Of a stretch of DNA of 64,000 nt, positions 10,675 to 19,420 are shown piece by piece (positions within the stretch are counted from its first letter, which is position 1; each line of letters starts with the position of its first letter). Both the position numbers and the translations under genes were made by a program. The DNA is from Allobosea sp. Root381 (GTDB taxonomy: Bacteria; Pseudomonadota; Alphaproteobacteria; Rhizobiales; Beijerinckiaceae): NCBI RefSeq assembly GCF_001429395.1, contig NZ_LMJT01000012.1:355466-419465 (forward strand). Direction: 5' to 3'. A model generated the notes under the pieces. It was not told the origin of the DNA and made no database searches. It saw only the letters and a list, made by a program, of their open reading frames with translations.

Positions 10675-10694
10675 AGTTCGAAAAATATCGAACT
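10675..10694. promoter_or_regulatory. inverted repeat, probable ArsR-type operator
   Basis: AGTTCGA (10675-10681) and TCGAACT (10688-10694) are perfect inverted repeats with a six-base AT spacer. They lie in the AT-rich gap between the divergent regulator and oxidoreductase genes, 36 bases from each start. A further TATCGAATA follows directly. Binding by the neighbouring ArsR protein is inference from position and symmetry. Confidence 0.6.
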
Positions 10695-10730
10695 ATCGAA
10701 TAATCAAAATTTCCGATACGGAGTTTGCCC

Positions 10731-11831
10731 ATGCCCGGCTTGTTCGATCCCTTCAGCCTGAAGAACCTCACCCTGCGAAACCGCATCGTCGCCTCGCCCA
10801 TGTGCCAGTACTCGGCTGAGGACGGGGTCGCGAACGAGTGGCATCGCGCACATCTTGCCGGGCTGGCGCGGGGCGGCGCCGGTCTCGTCGTGATCGAGGC
10901 GACCGGCGTCTCGCCGGAAGGGCGGATCACGCCCGCCTGTCTCGGCCTCTGGAATGACGGGCAGGCCGAGGCGCTGGCGCCGATGGTGGCCGAGATGCGC
11001 AAGGCCGGCTCCGCCACCGGTATCCAGATCGGCCATGCCGGCCGCAAGGCCAGCGCCAACCGTCCCTGGGAGGGCGACGATCACATCCCCGCAGGCGATC
11101 CGCGTGGCTGGGAGACGATCGCCCCCTCGGCGATCGCCCAGGGTGGCGGCCTGAGCAAGGTGCCGCTGGCGATGACGAAGGCCGATATCGCGCGCGTCAC
11201 CGGTGATTTCGTCGCAGCGGCGGAGCGGGCCCGCGACATCGGCATCGAATGGCTGAAGCTGCACTTCGCCCATGGCTATCTGGCGCAGAGCTTCCTCTCG
11301 CGCCATGCCAACCGCCGCGAGGACGAGTATGGCGGCAGCTTCGAGAACCGCAGCCGCTTCCTGATCGAGACGCTGGCCGCGGTCCGCAAGGTCTGGCCGG
11401 AGGAGCGCCCGTTGTCCGCCCGCCTCGGCGTGATCGAGTATGACGGCCGGGACGAGGAGACGCTCACCGATGCGATCGATCTGGTGAAGCGCCTCAAGGC
11501 CGAGGGACTGGACTTCATTGACGTCAGCGTCGGCTTCTCGACCAACGAGGCGAAGATTCCGTGGGGCCCGGCCTTCCTGGCGCCGGTCGCCGAGCGGGTT
11601 CGCCGCGAGACCGGGCTGCCGGCCTCGACGAGCTGGTACATCAGCGGTCCCGAGCAGGCCGATGCGCTGGTGCGCGAGGGCAAGGTCGATCTGGTCACGC
11701 TTGGCCGGCCGCTGCTGGCCGATCCGCACTGGCCCTATGCCGCGGCAAAGGCGCTCGGCGTCGAGAACCCGGCCTGGAAGACCCTGCCGGCGCCCTACGC
11801 CCACTGGCTTGCGCGCTACCGCACGGCGTGA
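10731..11831 (+). CDS. Old Yellow Enzyme family NADH:flavin oxidoreductase (YqjM/NamA-like)
   Basis: Encodes 366 residues of an FMN-dependent ene-reductase that reduces alpha,beta-unsaturated carbonyls. It begins GLFDPFSLKNLTLRNRIVAS and contains MCQYSAEDG, the cysteine-containing motif of the thermophilic-like YqjM subclass that tunes FMN. The active-site pair appears as IGHAGRKAS, the proton-donor tyrosine region as FAHGYLAQSFLS, and substrate/FMN contacts as NRREDEYGGSFENRSRF. The C-terminal FMN phosphate site is VDLVTLGRPLLADP. An upstream TTG is possible, but GGAG seven bases before the ATG at 10731 decides the start. The gene is probably controlled by the divergent ArsR-type protein. 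Confidence 0.92.
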   Translation: MPGLFDPFSLKNLTLRNRIVASPMCQYSAEDGVANEWHRAHLAGLARGGAGLVVIEATGVSPEGRITPACLGLWNDGQAEALAPMVAEMRKAGSATGIQIGHAGRKASANRPWEGDDHIPAGDPRGWETIAPSAIAQGGGLSKVPLAMTKADIARVTGDFVAAAERARDIGIEWLKLHFAHGYLAQSFLSRHANRREDEYGGSFENRSRFLIETLAAVRKVWPEERPLSARLGVIEYDGRDEETLTDAIDLVKRLKAEGLDFIDVSVGFSTNEAKIPWGPAFLAPVAERVRRETGLPASTSWYISGPEQADALVREGKVDLVTLGRPLLADPHWPYAAAKALGVENPAWKTLPAPYAHWLARYRTA

Positions 11832-11832
11832 G

Positions 11833-11873
11833 CGGAGGATCTCCGCGTTTCTTCGAAGCGCGGAGATCCTCCG
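11833..11873. terminator. strong hairpin between convergent genes, probable terminator
   Basis: A 15-bp perfect stem: CGGAGGATCTCCGCG (11833-11847) and its complement CGCGGAGATCCTCCG (11859-11873) around an 11-base loop. It begins two bases after the oxidoreductase stop and is followed by ATTCTTGTTTTATC, a broken T-tract. It separates the oxidoreductase from convergent putA. Confidence 0.65.
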
Positions 11874-11888
11874 GATTCTTGTTTTATC

Positions 11889-11932
11889 GCATTTTCTTCA
11901 CGCGAACCGGTGCTCACTGCGCTCGAAAATGC
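11889..11932. repeat. 44-bp imperfect palindrome (dispersed alphaproteobacterial type)
   Basis: GCATTTTC at 11889-11896 pairs with GAAAATGC at 11925-11932, and the inside (CGCGAACCGG / CACTGCGCTCG) is partly symmetric around CCGGTG. I recall near-identical elements in many Hyphomicrobiales intergenic regions. It lies between convergent genes. Function unknown. Confidence 0.6.
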
Positions 11933-11961
11933 TTGAGCAAGGGGTCGAAAGGCCCCTCGCT

Positions 11962-14900
11962 TCACTCCCCCATCGCGATCAGGCTGGCATTGCCGCCGGC
12001 CGCCGCGGTATTGATCGTCACCGTCTGCTCGGTGGCGAAGCGGGCGAGGTAGTTCGGCCCGCCGGCCTTGGGGCCGGTGCCGGAGAGGCCGTGGCCGCCG
12101 AAGGGCTGAACGCCGACGACCGCGCCGATGATGTTGCGGTTGACGTAGATATTGCCGGTCGAGAGCCCCTGGGTGACCTGCTCGACCGTGGTCTCGATCC
12201 GCGAATGGACACCGAGCGTCAGGCCGTAGCCGGTCGCCTCGATGTCGTGGATGACCTTGTCGAGTTCGCCGGCCTTCCAGCGCACGACATGCAGGATCGG
12301 CCCGAAATGCTCCTGCTTGAGGTCGGCGATGCGGTCGAGCGAGACGACATGGGGCGCGACGAAGGTGCCGCCCAGCGCCGGCGCCTCGCCGGCCCAGGCG
12401 AGGCGGCCTTCCCGGCGCATGGCCTCGACATGGCCGTCCAGCCGCTGCTTGGCGGCGGCGTCGATGACCGGGCCGATATGGGTGTCGATGGCGCGGGGAT
12501 CGCCGAGCTTGAGCTCGCGGGTTGCGCCGGTGATCATCTCGACCATCTTGTCGGCGACATCCTCCTGCACGACGAGCAGGCGCAGCGCCGAGCAGCGCTG
12601 GCCGGCCGAGCGGAAGGCCGACATCACGACATCGTCCGCGACCTGCTCCGCCAGCGCCGTCGCATCGACGATCATGGCATTGAGGCCGCCCGTCTCGGCG
12701 ATGAGCGGGACGATCGGGCCGTCCTTGGCGGCGAGCGCGCGGTTGATCGCGCGGGCGGTCGCGGTCGAGCCGGTGAAGGCGACGCCGGCGACATCCGGAT
12801 GCGCCACGAGGGCTGAGCCCAGGGCGCCGTCGCCAGGCACGAGCTGCAGCGCCGAGGCGGGTATGCCGGCCTCATGCAGCAGCCGCACGGCCTCGGCCGC
12901 GATCAGCGGCGTCTGCGGGGCAGGCTTGGCGACGACGCTGTTGCCGGCCACCAGCGCAGCGGCGATCTGCCCGGCGAAGATGGCGAGCGGGAAGTTCCAC
13001 GGCGCGATGCAGAGGAAGGGACCGCGGCCGCGCAGGACGAGGCGGTTCTCCTCGCCGGTGGGGCCGGGCAGGGCTGTCGGCGTCGCGAACTTCGCCTCGG
13101 CCTCGGCGGCGTAGTAACGGCAGAAATCGACGGCCTCGCGCACCTCGGAGATGGCGTCGTCCAGCGTCTTGCCGGCTTCCGCCTGGAGCAAAGCGAGCAG
13201 CAGGCCGCGACGCGCTTCCATCAGATCGGCGGCCTTGCGAAGCGCTGCGGCGCGGTCGCGCGCCGGCGTTGCGTTCCAGCGCGGGAAGCCGGCCTTGGCC
13301 GCCAGCATGGCGCGTTCGGCCAAGGCGGCATCGCCCTCGCGGACGCGGCCGATCACCTTGTTGTCGATCGGCGAGCGGACGTCGCGGGCGGTGCCGCCGG
13401 CCGCCTTGCCGTCGATGAGGGGCGCGGCCTCGGGGAACGGCCTGGCGCTTGCGGCCTTGATCTCCGCCAGCAGCGCGTCGAGGCTCTCGGCGTGGCCGAG
13501 CTCGACGCCGGCCGAGTTCTTGCGCGAGGGGCCGAAGAGATCGGCCGGCAGCGGGATGCGGCGATGGCGGGCCGCGCCGGCATTGCCGATGATATCGGCG
13601 GGCGGCACCAGCAGTTCGGCCACGGGCACGTCGGGGTCGCCGGAGACGCTGACGAAGGAGGAGTTGGCGCCGTTCTCGAGCAGGCGCCGAACGAGATAGG
13701 CGAGCAGGTCCTGATGGCTGCCGACGGGCGCATAGGTACGGCAGGCGAAGCCCTCGGAACCGGCGAGCAGCTTCTCGTAGAGCGCCTCGCCCATGCCATG
13801 CAGGCGCTGGAACTCGAAACCTTCGGCCCCGCCGGCCATCTCCGCGACGGTCGCGACGGTCTGGGCGTTATGGGTGGCGAATTGCGGGATGATGCGCGGA
13901 CGCAAGGCGAGGAGTTGCGCGGCGCAGGCTTCGTAGTTGAGGTCGGTCATCGCCTTGCGGGTAAAAACGGGGTAGTCGGCGAGGCCACGCTCCTGGGCAC
14001 GCTTCAGCTCGGTGTCCCAATAGGCGCCCTTGACGAGCCGGACCATCATCCGCCGGTCATGCGCTTCCGCGAGTACGCCGATATGGGCGATCACGGCCGA
14101 GGCACGCTTCTGATAGGCCTGGATGGCGAGGCCGAAACCGTCCCAGCCCGCCAGCGAGGGATCGGCCACCACCGCATCGATGAGGTCGAGGGAAAGCTCC
14201 AGTCGGTCGGCCTCCTCGGCATCGATGGTGAAGTTGAGGTCGTAGGACTTGGCCTGCTGCGCCAGCTTGACGACCTTGGGCGTCAGCTCCGCCAGCACGC
14301 GCTCGTGGTTGGTCGCGTCGTAGCGCGGATGCAGCGCCGAGAGCTTGACCGAGATGCCCGGCCGGTTCGGCAGCGGCTCGTTGCCGGCCGGACGGCCGAT
14401 GGCGTCGATCGCGGCGGCATATGAGGCGAAATAGCGGTCGGCGTCTCCTTGCGTGCGGGCCCCCTCGCCCAGCATGTCGAAGGAGTAGCGGTAGAGCTTG
14501 CCGCTCTTCGATCCTGCGCGCTTCAGCGCCTCCTCGATGGTTTGGCCGAGCACGAAATGGTTGCCCATGATGCGCATGGCCTGCCGGGTCGCGGTGCGCA
14601 CCGTCGGCACGCCGAGCCGCTTGGCGAGGCCGCCGATGATGCTGGTCGGGGTCTCGCCGGGCTGGATCACCCGCGCCGTGATGCCGAGCGCCCAGGCCGA
14701 GGCCGAGACGAGGAAGGCATCCGATTTCGCTTCGTGATGGGCGAAGTCGCCCTGGCCGAGCTTGTCCTCGATAAGCCGGTCGGCGGTCGCGGAGTCGGGC
14801 ACGCGCAGCAGCGCCTCGGCCAGCACCATCAGCGCAAGACCCTCGCGGGTCGAGAGCGAATATTCCCGCAGGAGCTCCTCGATGCCGCCGAGGCCGACCT

Positions 14901-15063
14901 TGCGGGTGCGGATGGCTTCAATCAGCCCGGTCGCGCGCGCATCGATGCGCGCCTTCGCCGCCGGCTCGCGCCGCGCCCCCGAAAGCAGCCTCGTCGCGAT
15001 GGCGCCGTCATCCTCGGCGAAGGGGGCGCGGAAGGCGGGCGGGGTCGGGCGAGGCGCGGCCAT
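11962..15063 (-). CDS. putA: bifunctional proline dehydrogenase / L-glutamate-gamma-semialdehyde dehydrogenase
   Basis: Encodes about 1,033 residues that oxidise proline to glutamate in two steps. The FAD-dependent PRODH barrel occupies roughly residues 150-480, with RLVKGAYWDTELKRAQE and the C-terminal substrate-binding helix region. The NAD-dependent aldehyde dehydrogenase follows (about 530-1020): PWNFPLAIFAGQIAAALVAG, the catalytic glutamate in IAETGGLNAM and the nucleophile in SAGQRCSALRLL. There is no N-terminal ribbon-helix-helix domain, so unlike E. coli PutA it cannot repress itself; regulation falls to the divergent Lrp-type gene. The frame extends 22 codons further to 15129; I chose the ATG at 15063 because the extension looks unlike PutA, but the start is uncertain. 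Confidence 0.95.
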   Translation of the reverse strand: MAAPRPTPPAFRAPFAEDDGAIATRLLSGARREPAAKARIDARATGLIEAIRTRKVGLGGIEELLREYSLSTREGLALMVLAEALLRVPDSATADRLIEDKLGQGDFAHHEAKSDAFLVSASAWALGITARVIQPGETPTSIIGGLAKRLGVPTVRTATRQAMRIMGNHFVLGQTIEEALKRAGSKSGKLYRYSFDMLGEGARTQGDADRYFASYAAAIDAIGRPAGNEPLPNRPGISVKLSALHPRYDATNHERVLAELTPKVVKLAQQAKSYDLNFTIDAEEADRLELSLDLIDAVVADPSLAGWDGFGLAIQAYQKRASAVIAHIGVLAEAHDRRMMVRLVKGAYWDTELKRAQERGLADYPVFTRKAMTDLNYEACAAQLLALRPRIIPQFATHNAQTVATVAEMAGGAEGFEFQRLHGMGEALYEKLLAGSEGFACRTYAPVGSHQDLLAYLVRRLLENGANSSFVSVSGDPDVPVAELLVPPADIIGNAGAARHRRIPLPADLFGPSRKNSAGVELGHAESLDALLAEIKAASARPFPEAAPLIDGKAAGGTARDVRSPIDNKVIGRVREGDAALAERAMLAAKAGFPRWNATPARDRAAALRKAADLMEARRGLLLALLQAEAGKTLDDAISEVREAVDFCRYYAAEAEAKFATPTALPGPTGEENRLVLRGRGPFLCIAPWNFPLAIFAGQIAAALVAGNSVVAKPAPQTPLIAAEAVRLLHEAGIPASALQLVPGDGALGSALVAHPDVAGVAFTGSTATARAINRALAAKDGPIVPLIAETGGLNAMIVDATALAEQVADDVVMSAFRSAGQRCSALRLLVVQEDVADKMVEMITGATRELKLGDPRAIDTHIGPVIDAAAKQRLDGHVEAMRREGRLAWAGEAPALGGTFVAPHVVSLDRIADLKQEHFGPILHVVRWKAGELDKVIHDIEATGYGLTLGVHSRIETTVEQVTQGLSTGNIYVNRNIIGAVVGVQPFGGHGLSGTGPKAGGPNYLARFATEQTVTINTAAAGGNASLIAMGE

Positions 15064-15195
15064 GAAAACATTCCGGGATAAGGCGGGCGGGATGATCTGA
15101 AGAATCATGTCTTCATCGCCGCATATCAATTGGCGATTTCGTGAGAATTGCCGTATATTTCTGCGTCAAATCGCCCCTCGCTAGAGATCTATCCC

Positions 15196-15651
15196 GTGCT
15201 CGACCGGACCGACCGTCGTCTCCTGTCCCTGCTGCAGTCCGATGGCCGGATCGCGGGCGTCGAACTGGCCGAGAAGGTCGGGCTGTCGCCGACCGCGACC
15301 GGCGAGCGGCTGAAGCGGCTCGCGCGCGAGGGCTACATCACGGGATACCGCGCGACGCTGGACCCGGTTAAGCTTGGCCTGCATCTCCTGGTCTTCGTCG
15401 AGGTCTACCTCGACAAGACCACGCCCGACGCCTTCGAGCGTTTCGCCGCCGCCGTGAAGCACGCCCCCGAGGTGCTCGAGTGCCATATGGTCGCGGGAGG
15501 CTTCGACTATCTGGTGAAGACGCGGGTCGCCGACATGAACGCCTATCGCCGCTTCCTGGGTGACGTGCTGCTGGCGCTGCCGGCGGTGCGCGAGACCCGT
15601 ACCTATGCGGTGATGGAAGAGGTCAAGACCGATGGAGCACTGCCGCTCTAG
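15196..15651 (+). CDS. Lrp/AsnC-family regulator, probable proline-responsive activator of putA
   Basis: About 151 residues. The N-terminal HTH begins LDRTDRRLLSLLQSDGRIAG with recognition helix LSPTATGERLKRLAREGYI; the C-terminal RAM (ligand-binding) domain runs from about residue 70, with GLHLLVFVEVYLDK and VLECHMVAGGFDYLVKTRVADM. It is divergent from putA across 132 bases, the standard arrangement of PutR in alphaproteobacteria, where the protein activates putA when proline is present. The GTG at 15196 gives the usual Lrp N-terminus; an ATG at 15148 would add 16 unrelated residues. Confidence 0.88.
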   Translation: MLDRTDRRLLSLLQSDGRIAGVELAEKVGLSPTATGERLKRLAREGYITGYRATLDPVKLGLHLLVFVEVYLDKTTPDAFERFAAAVKHAPEVLECHMVAGGFDYLVKTRVADMNAYRRFLGDVLLALPAVRETRTYAVMEEVKTDGALPL

Positions 15652-15839
15652 GCCATTCGGGGCGAGACAGGGCGCGGTGCCCAGCTTTTGTGCAGATGCC
15701 GCATTTCTGTGGCGCTTTCGGCTTGACCTGCCGTGGGGTTCCGCCAGTCTGAAGCTGCACGCGCCCGGCATGTGGATTGCTGGGCGCGTAGTGATCGCCC
15801 GAGTCCATGTCCCCTCCAGCCCTGTGTCCGGAGCCTGAA

Positions 15840-16898
15840 ATGTCCAGCGTGTTGCCTGCCCTTGCCGCGTCCTTCTCCCGGCGCGCCGTCCTGAGCGTCG
15901 CCGCCGCGACAGCGTTGGGTGCGGCTTGCCTCGCGGGCGCGCCGGCCCAGGCGCAGACGCCGGTGCGCTTCACGCTCGACTGGCGTTTCGAGGGACCGGC
16001 GGCACTATTCCTGATGGGGATCGAGAAGGGCTACTTCAAAGCCGAAGGCCTGGACGTCACCATCGACACCGGCAACGGCTCGCGCGAGGCGATCCCGCGC
16101 GTCGCGTCAGGCACCTATGATGTCGGCTTCGGCGACGTGAACTCGCTGATCCGCTTCCGCGACGAGAACCCGACGGTCGACCTCAAGGCCGTGATGATGG
16201 TCTATGACAAGCCGCCCTTCGCGATCGTCGGCCGCAAGAGCCGCGGCATCACCGCAGACGCGAAGAGCCTGGAAGGCAAGAAGCTCGGCGCGCCGGCAGC
16301 GGACGCCGCCTTCGCGCAATGGCCGATCTTCAAGACGGTCAACAAGCTCGACGACGCCAAGATCCGGCTGGAGAATGTCGGCTTCCCGGTGCGCGAGCCG
16401 ATGCTCGCCTCGGGCGAGGTCGATGCCGTCTTCGGCTTCGCCAACTCGTCCTACATCAACCTGAAGTCGCGCGGCGTACCCGTAGACGACATCGTGACCA
16501 TGCTGATGTCCGACTACGGGGTCGAGCTCTACGGCAATGTGGTGATGGTCTCGCCGAAATTCGCGGCCGAGAAGCCGGAAGCCGTGCGCGGCCTGCTGCG
16601 CGCCATCACCAAGAGCGTCAAGGACACCGTCGCCAATCCCGAGCTCGGCGCGCAGCTGGTGATCAAGCGCAACGACGTCGCGAAGCTCGAGGTCGAGCTA
16701 GAGCGGCTGAAGATGACGCTCGAGCAGAACGTGATGACGCCCTGGGTCAAGGCCAACGGCTTCGGCGGCATCGACAAGGAGCGTTGGGAGAAGGCGCTCG
16801 ACCAGATCGCGCTGACCTTCACATTCAAGGACAAGGCGAAGGCGGGTGACGCCTTTACCGACGCCTTCCTTCCGGCCCAGGCCGAGCGGGTGTTCTGA
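15840..16898 (+). CDS. ABC transporter substrate-binding protein, NMT1/THI5-SsuA type
   Basis: Encodes 352 residues. A signal peptide of about 36 residues contains SRRAVLSVAAATALGAACLA and a twin-arginine-like start, with cleavage after AQA. The mature protein follows the NMT1/THI5-like fold: VRFTLDWRFEGPAALFLMGI, EKGYFKAEGLDVTIDTGNGS, VASGTYDVGFGDVNSL, and SGEVDAVFGFANSSYIN. The family binds sulfonates, nitrate, riboflavin or pyrimidine (HMP) precursors; the ligand here cannot be read from sequence. GGAG seven bases upstream supports ATG 15840 over a further upstream ATG. It is followed by a matching ATPase and permease, so this is a complete importer. Confidence 0.88.
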   Translation: MSSVLPALAASFSRRAVLSVAAATALGAACLAGAPAQAQTPVRFTLDWRFEGPAALFLMGIEKGYFKAEGLDVTIDTGNGSREAIPRVASGTYDVGFGDVNSLIRFRDENPTVDLKAVMMVYDKPPFAIVGRKSRGITADAKSLEGKKLGAPAADAAFAQWPIFKTVNKLDDAKIRLENVGFPVREPMLASGEVDAVFGFANSSYINLKSRGVPVDDIVTMLMSDYGVELYGNVVMVSPKFAAEKPEAVRGLLRAITKSVKDTVANPELGAQLVIKRNDVAKLEVELERLKMTLEQNVMTPWVKANGFGGIDKERWEKALDQIALTFTFKDKAKAGDAFTDAFLPAQAERVF

Positions 16899-16983
16899 GT
16901 TCGCCATTTCACGTATGAGCGGCGCCATTCGGGGCGCAGCCCTGGGGGCGGTCTTTGGCGGTCCCCAGGGCTGGCTCTGCGGA

Positions 16984-17066
16984 GGCCCGGAATCCATCTT
17001 AGAGCGGTGGGCCTTCCGATGGGTTCCAAATCGGGGCTCCTCACGCGGCTTGTCCGGAATGACTGT
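16984..17066. repeat. possible degenerate member of the palindromic family
   Basis: The 189-base gap between the binding protein and ATPase genes contains GGCCCGGAATCCATC and, about 60 bases later, GGCTTGTCCGGAATGAC, the same GGAATC/GGCTTGTCC/ATGAC vocabulary as the elements around the atp genes, plus a preceding CCCTGGGG...CCCCAGGG hairpin. Pairing is incomplete, so membership in the family is tentative. Confidence 0.4.
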
Positions 17067-17087
17067 GCGTTTCCTGAAAGGGCCCAT

Positions 17088-17876
17088 TTGACCGCCTTCG
17101 TCGAACTCCAGGATGTCACCCATGTCTATGGCGGCGGCGAGGGGCCGCCGGCGGTCGAGGCGCTGTCGCTGAAGGTGCGCGAGGGCGAGTTCGCCGCCAT
17201 CGTCGGCCCTTCGGGCTGCGGCAAGTCGACGATGATGAAGCTCGCGACCGGCCTGCAGCGGCCGAAGGCCGGCAGCGTGATCGTCGATGGGCGCAAGGTC
17301 GCGGAGCCGATTAAGATCACCGGCATGGCTTTCCAGAACCCGGTGATGCTGCCCTGGCGGACGACCCTGCAGAACCTGCTGCTGCCGCTCGAGATCGTCC
17401 AGCCGCATCGCTCGCGCCTGCGCTCGCACAAGGCGGAATATGTCGCACGCGCCGAGATGCTGCTGGAGACGGTCGGGCTGAAAGGCATGGGCTCGAAGTT
17501 TCCATGGCAGCTTTCGGGCGGCATGCAGCAGCGTGCCTCGCTCTGCCGCTCGCTGATCCACGAGCCCAAGCTGCTGATGCTCGACGAGCCCTTCGGCGCG
17601 CTCGACGCCTTCACCCGCGAGGAACTTTGGTGCGTGATCCGCGACCTGCATGCGCAGCGCGGCATCACGGTGATCCTGGTCACGCATGACCTGCGCGAGG
17701 CGGTGTTTCTGGCCGACCGGGTGTTCTGCATGTCGGCGCGGCCCGGCCGAATCATCGCCGAGCGCGAGATCGGCCTCGCCCGGCCACGCGATCTCGAGGT
17801 CACCTACACGCCGGAATTCGCGGAACTCGTGCATGAGCTGCGCGGCCATATCCGCGAGGCGAGGGCAGTTGCATGA
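17088..17876 (+). CDS. ABC transporter ATP-binding protein (SsuB/TauB type)
   Basis: Encodes 262 residues with every ABC motif: Walker A VGPSGCGKSTMMK, a Q-loop in MAFQNPVMLPWR, the signature LSGGMQQRASLCRS, Walker B LLMLDEPFGALD and the H-loop in ILVTHDLREA. FQNPVMLPWR and TREELW are typical of the nitrate/sulfonate/taurine subfamily. The open frame extends upstream through the repeat-like spacer, but TTG 17088 with AAAGGG about five bases ahead gives the family N-terminus; the start is moderately certain. The stop overlaps the permease ATG by four bases (ATGA). Confidence 0.9.
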   Translation: MTAFVELQDVTHVYGGGEGPPAVEALSLKVREGEFAAIVGPSGCGKSTMMKLATGLQRPKAGSVIVDGRKVAEPIKITGMAFQNPVMLPWRTTLQNLLLPLEIVQPHRSRLRSHKAEYVARAEMLLETVGLKGMGSKFPWQLSGGMQQRASLCRSLIHEPKLLMLDEPFGALDAFTREELWCVIRDLHAQRGITVILVTHDLREAVFLADRVFCMSARPGRIIAEREIGLARPRDLEVTYTPEFAELVHELRGHIREARAVA

Positions 17877-18640
17877 AACGCTCGCTGTCGCTGCGGCTCG
17901 CGCCCTATCTGTTTACCATCGCCTTCTTCGTTCTGTGGGAAATCGCCTGCCGCGTCTTTTCGATCTCGGCCTTCATCCTGCCGCCCCCCTCGGCGATCTG
18001 GGGCGCGCTGGTGCAGTACCAAAGGCCGCTCGCGATCAACGCCTTCCACACGCTCTGGATGACCTCGGCGGGCTTTGCCCTGTCGATCGTGTTCGGGCTG
18101 CTGCTTGGCCTGCTCGTCGGATCGTCGAAGCTGATCCATGCCGGCCTCAACCCGCTGCTGGTCGGCTTCAACTCGATCCCCAAGGTCGCAGTGGTGCCGA
18201 TCTTGGTGATCTGGTTCGGCGTGGGCTCGCTGCCGCCGGTGCTGACAGCCTTCGTGATTTCGTTCTTCCCGATCGTCGTGAACGTCGCGACCGGGCTGGT
18301 GACGATCGAGCCCGAGACCGAAGACGTGCTCAAGGCGCTCGGCGCCAGCCGCCTGGACATCATGACCAAGGTCGGCATTCCGCGCTCGCTGCCCTATCTT
18401 TTCGGGGCGCTGAAGGTGTCGATCACGCTGGCCTATGTCGGCTCCGTGATCGGCGAGCAGAACGCGTCCAACCAGGGGGTGGGCAATCTGATCACCCGTG
18501 CGTCCGCGGATTTCAACGTGCCGCTGATCTTCGCTGCGCTGATCGTGCTGGCAGTCCTCGGCGTCTTCCTGGTCGCAATCGTGGATGTCGTCGAGAACCG
18601 GATGACCGGCTGGGCCAAGCGCTCGCAGCTCGGCAACTGA
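17873..18640 (+). CDS. ABC transporter permease (SsuC/TauC type)
   Basis: Encodes 255 residues with about six membrane segments, starting LAPYLFTIAFFVLWEIACRV. The cytoplasmic EAA loop that docks with the ATPase is seen at about residues 155-175 (TEDVLKALGASRLDIMTKVG). It completes the binding-protein-dependent importer begun at 15840. The start ATG overlaps the ATPase stop, so the two are translationally coupled. The next gene is convergent, 34 bases away. Confidence 0.9.
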   Translation: MKRSLSLRLAPYLFTIAFFVLWEIACRVFSISAFILPPPSAIWGALVQYQRPLAINAFHTLWMTSAGFALSIVFGLLLGLLVGSSKLIHAGLNPLLVGFNSIPKVAVVPILVIWFGVGSLPPVLTAFVISFFPIVVNVATGLVTIEPETEDVLKALGASRLDIMTKVGIPRSLPYLFGALKVSITLAYVGSVIGEQNASNQGVGNLITRASADFNVPLIFAALIVLAVLGVFLVAIVDVVENRMTGWAKRSQLGN

Positions 18641-18674
18641 TCAAAGAAGATCGCGTCCGAGCCGCCGCTGCGGG

Positions 18675-19292
18675 TCAGACCATGCCGGTACTCTTGAGCT
18701 GCTGATAGGCCTTGAGGATTTCCTGCAGCGTGCCTTCGCGCGAGCGGTCGCCGCCATTGGCGTCGGGGTGAAAACGCTTCACCAGCTCCTTGTAGCGGGC
18801 CTTGATCGCCGTGGAATCGGCGTTCTCGTCGAGGCCCAGTGTTTCAAGCGCCTTGCGGGCGATGATGCCGACGCGCGGCTCCGGCTGCGCCGCCGTTTGC
18901 GCCCGCCTCGCGCCGAAGATGTTGAAGGCGTCCTGAAATTCGGGCGCATCGGCTCCGACAGCGCCCCGCCGGCGCTGCGACATCCGCGCGGTGCTCGCGT
19001 TGACCCCGAGCTTCCAGGTCGGCCGATGGCCGATTTCTTCCTGCTTCTGATAAGCGGCGAGCGCCTCGTCATTCATGCCGGCAAAGTAGTTGTAGGTCGC
19101 GTTGTAGGCCTTCACATGCTCGAGGCAGAACAGGAAGAACTTGCCTTCGCGGCCGCGGCCCTGCGGCGCGCGAAATTCGCCGTGCCGCGTGCAGCCGGCG
19201 TGGTCGCAACGCGGCGCATCGGTCTCCACGGCCCCGACCGTCTCGGAGGGGCCGATCCTGATGCTGTCGAACAGACGCGAGTTGAAGTTCAT
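18675..19292 (-). CDS. J-domain (DnaJ-like) protein
   Basis: Encodes 205 residues with a C-terminal J domain (about residues 148-203); the HPD motif that stimulates DnaK ATPase is His175-Pro176-Asp177 in KRFHPDANGGD. The N-terminal region has CDHAGCTRHGEF and FFLFCLEHV, a Cys/His arrangement that may bind a metal. Single J-domain proteins of this layout next to bolA are conserved in Hyphomicrobiales, but their client is unknown. It is divergent from bolA. Confidence 0.88.
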   Translation of the reverse strand: MNFNSRLFDSIRIGPSETVGAVETDAPRCDHAGCTRHGEFRAPQGRGREGKFFLFCLEHVKAYNATYNYFAGMNDEALAAYQKQEEIGHRPTWKLGVNASTARMSQRRRGAVGADAPEFQDAFNIFGARRAQTAAQPEPRVGIIARKALETLGLDENADSTAIKARYKELVKRFHPDANGGDRSREGTLQEILKAYQQLKSTGMV

Positions 19293-19420
19293 GGTCTAAT
19301 GGTTATGAAACGCGGGATCGGAACCGGCAAGTGCGATGCAGCATGCACGCATCTGCGCGGCGGGTAGGGACCGCCCGATTGAGGGCCCCGGAACGGATGA
19401 TTCAAAACGGTGTCGCGATC

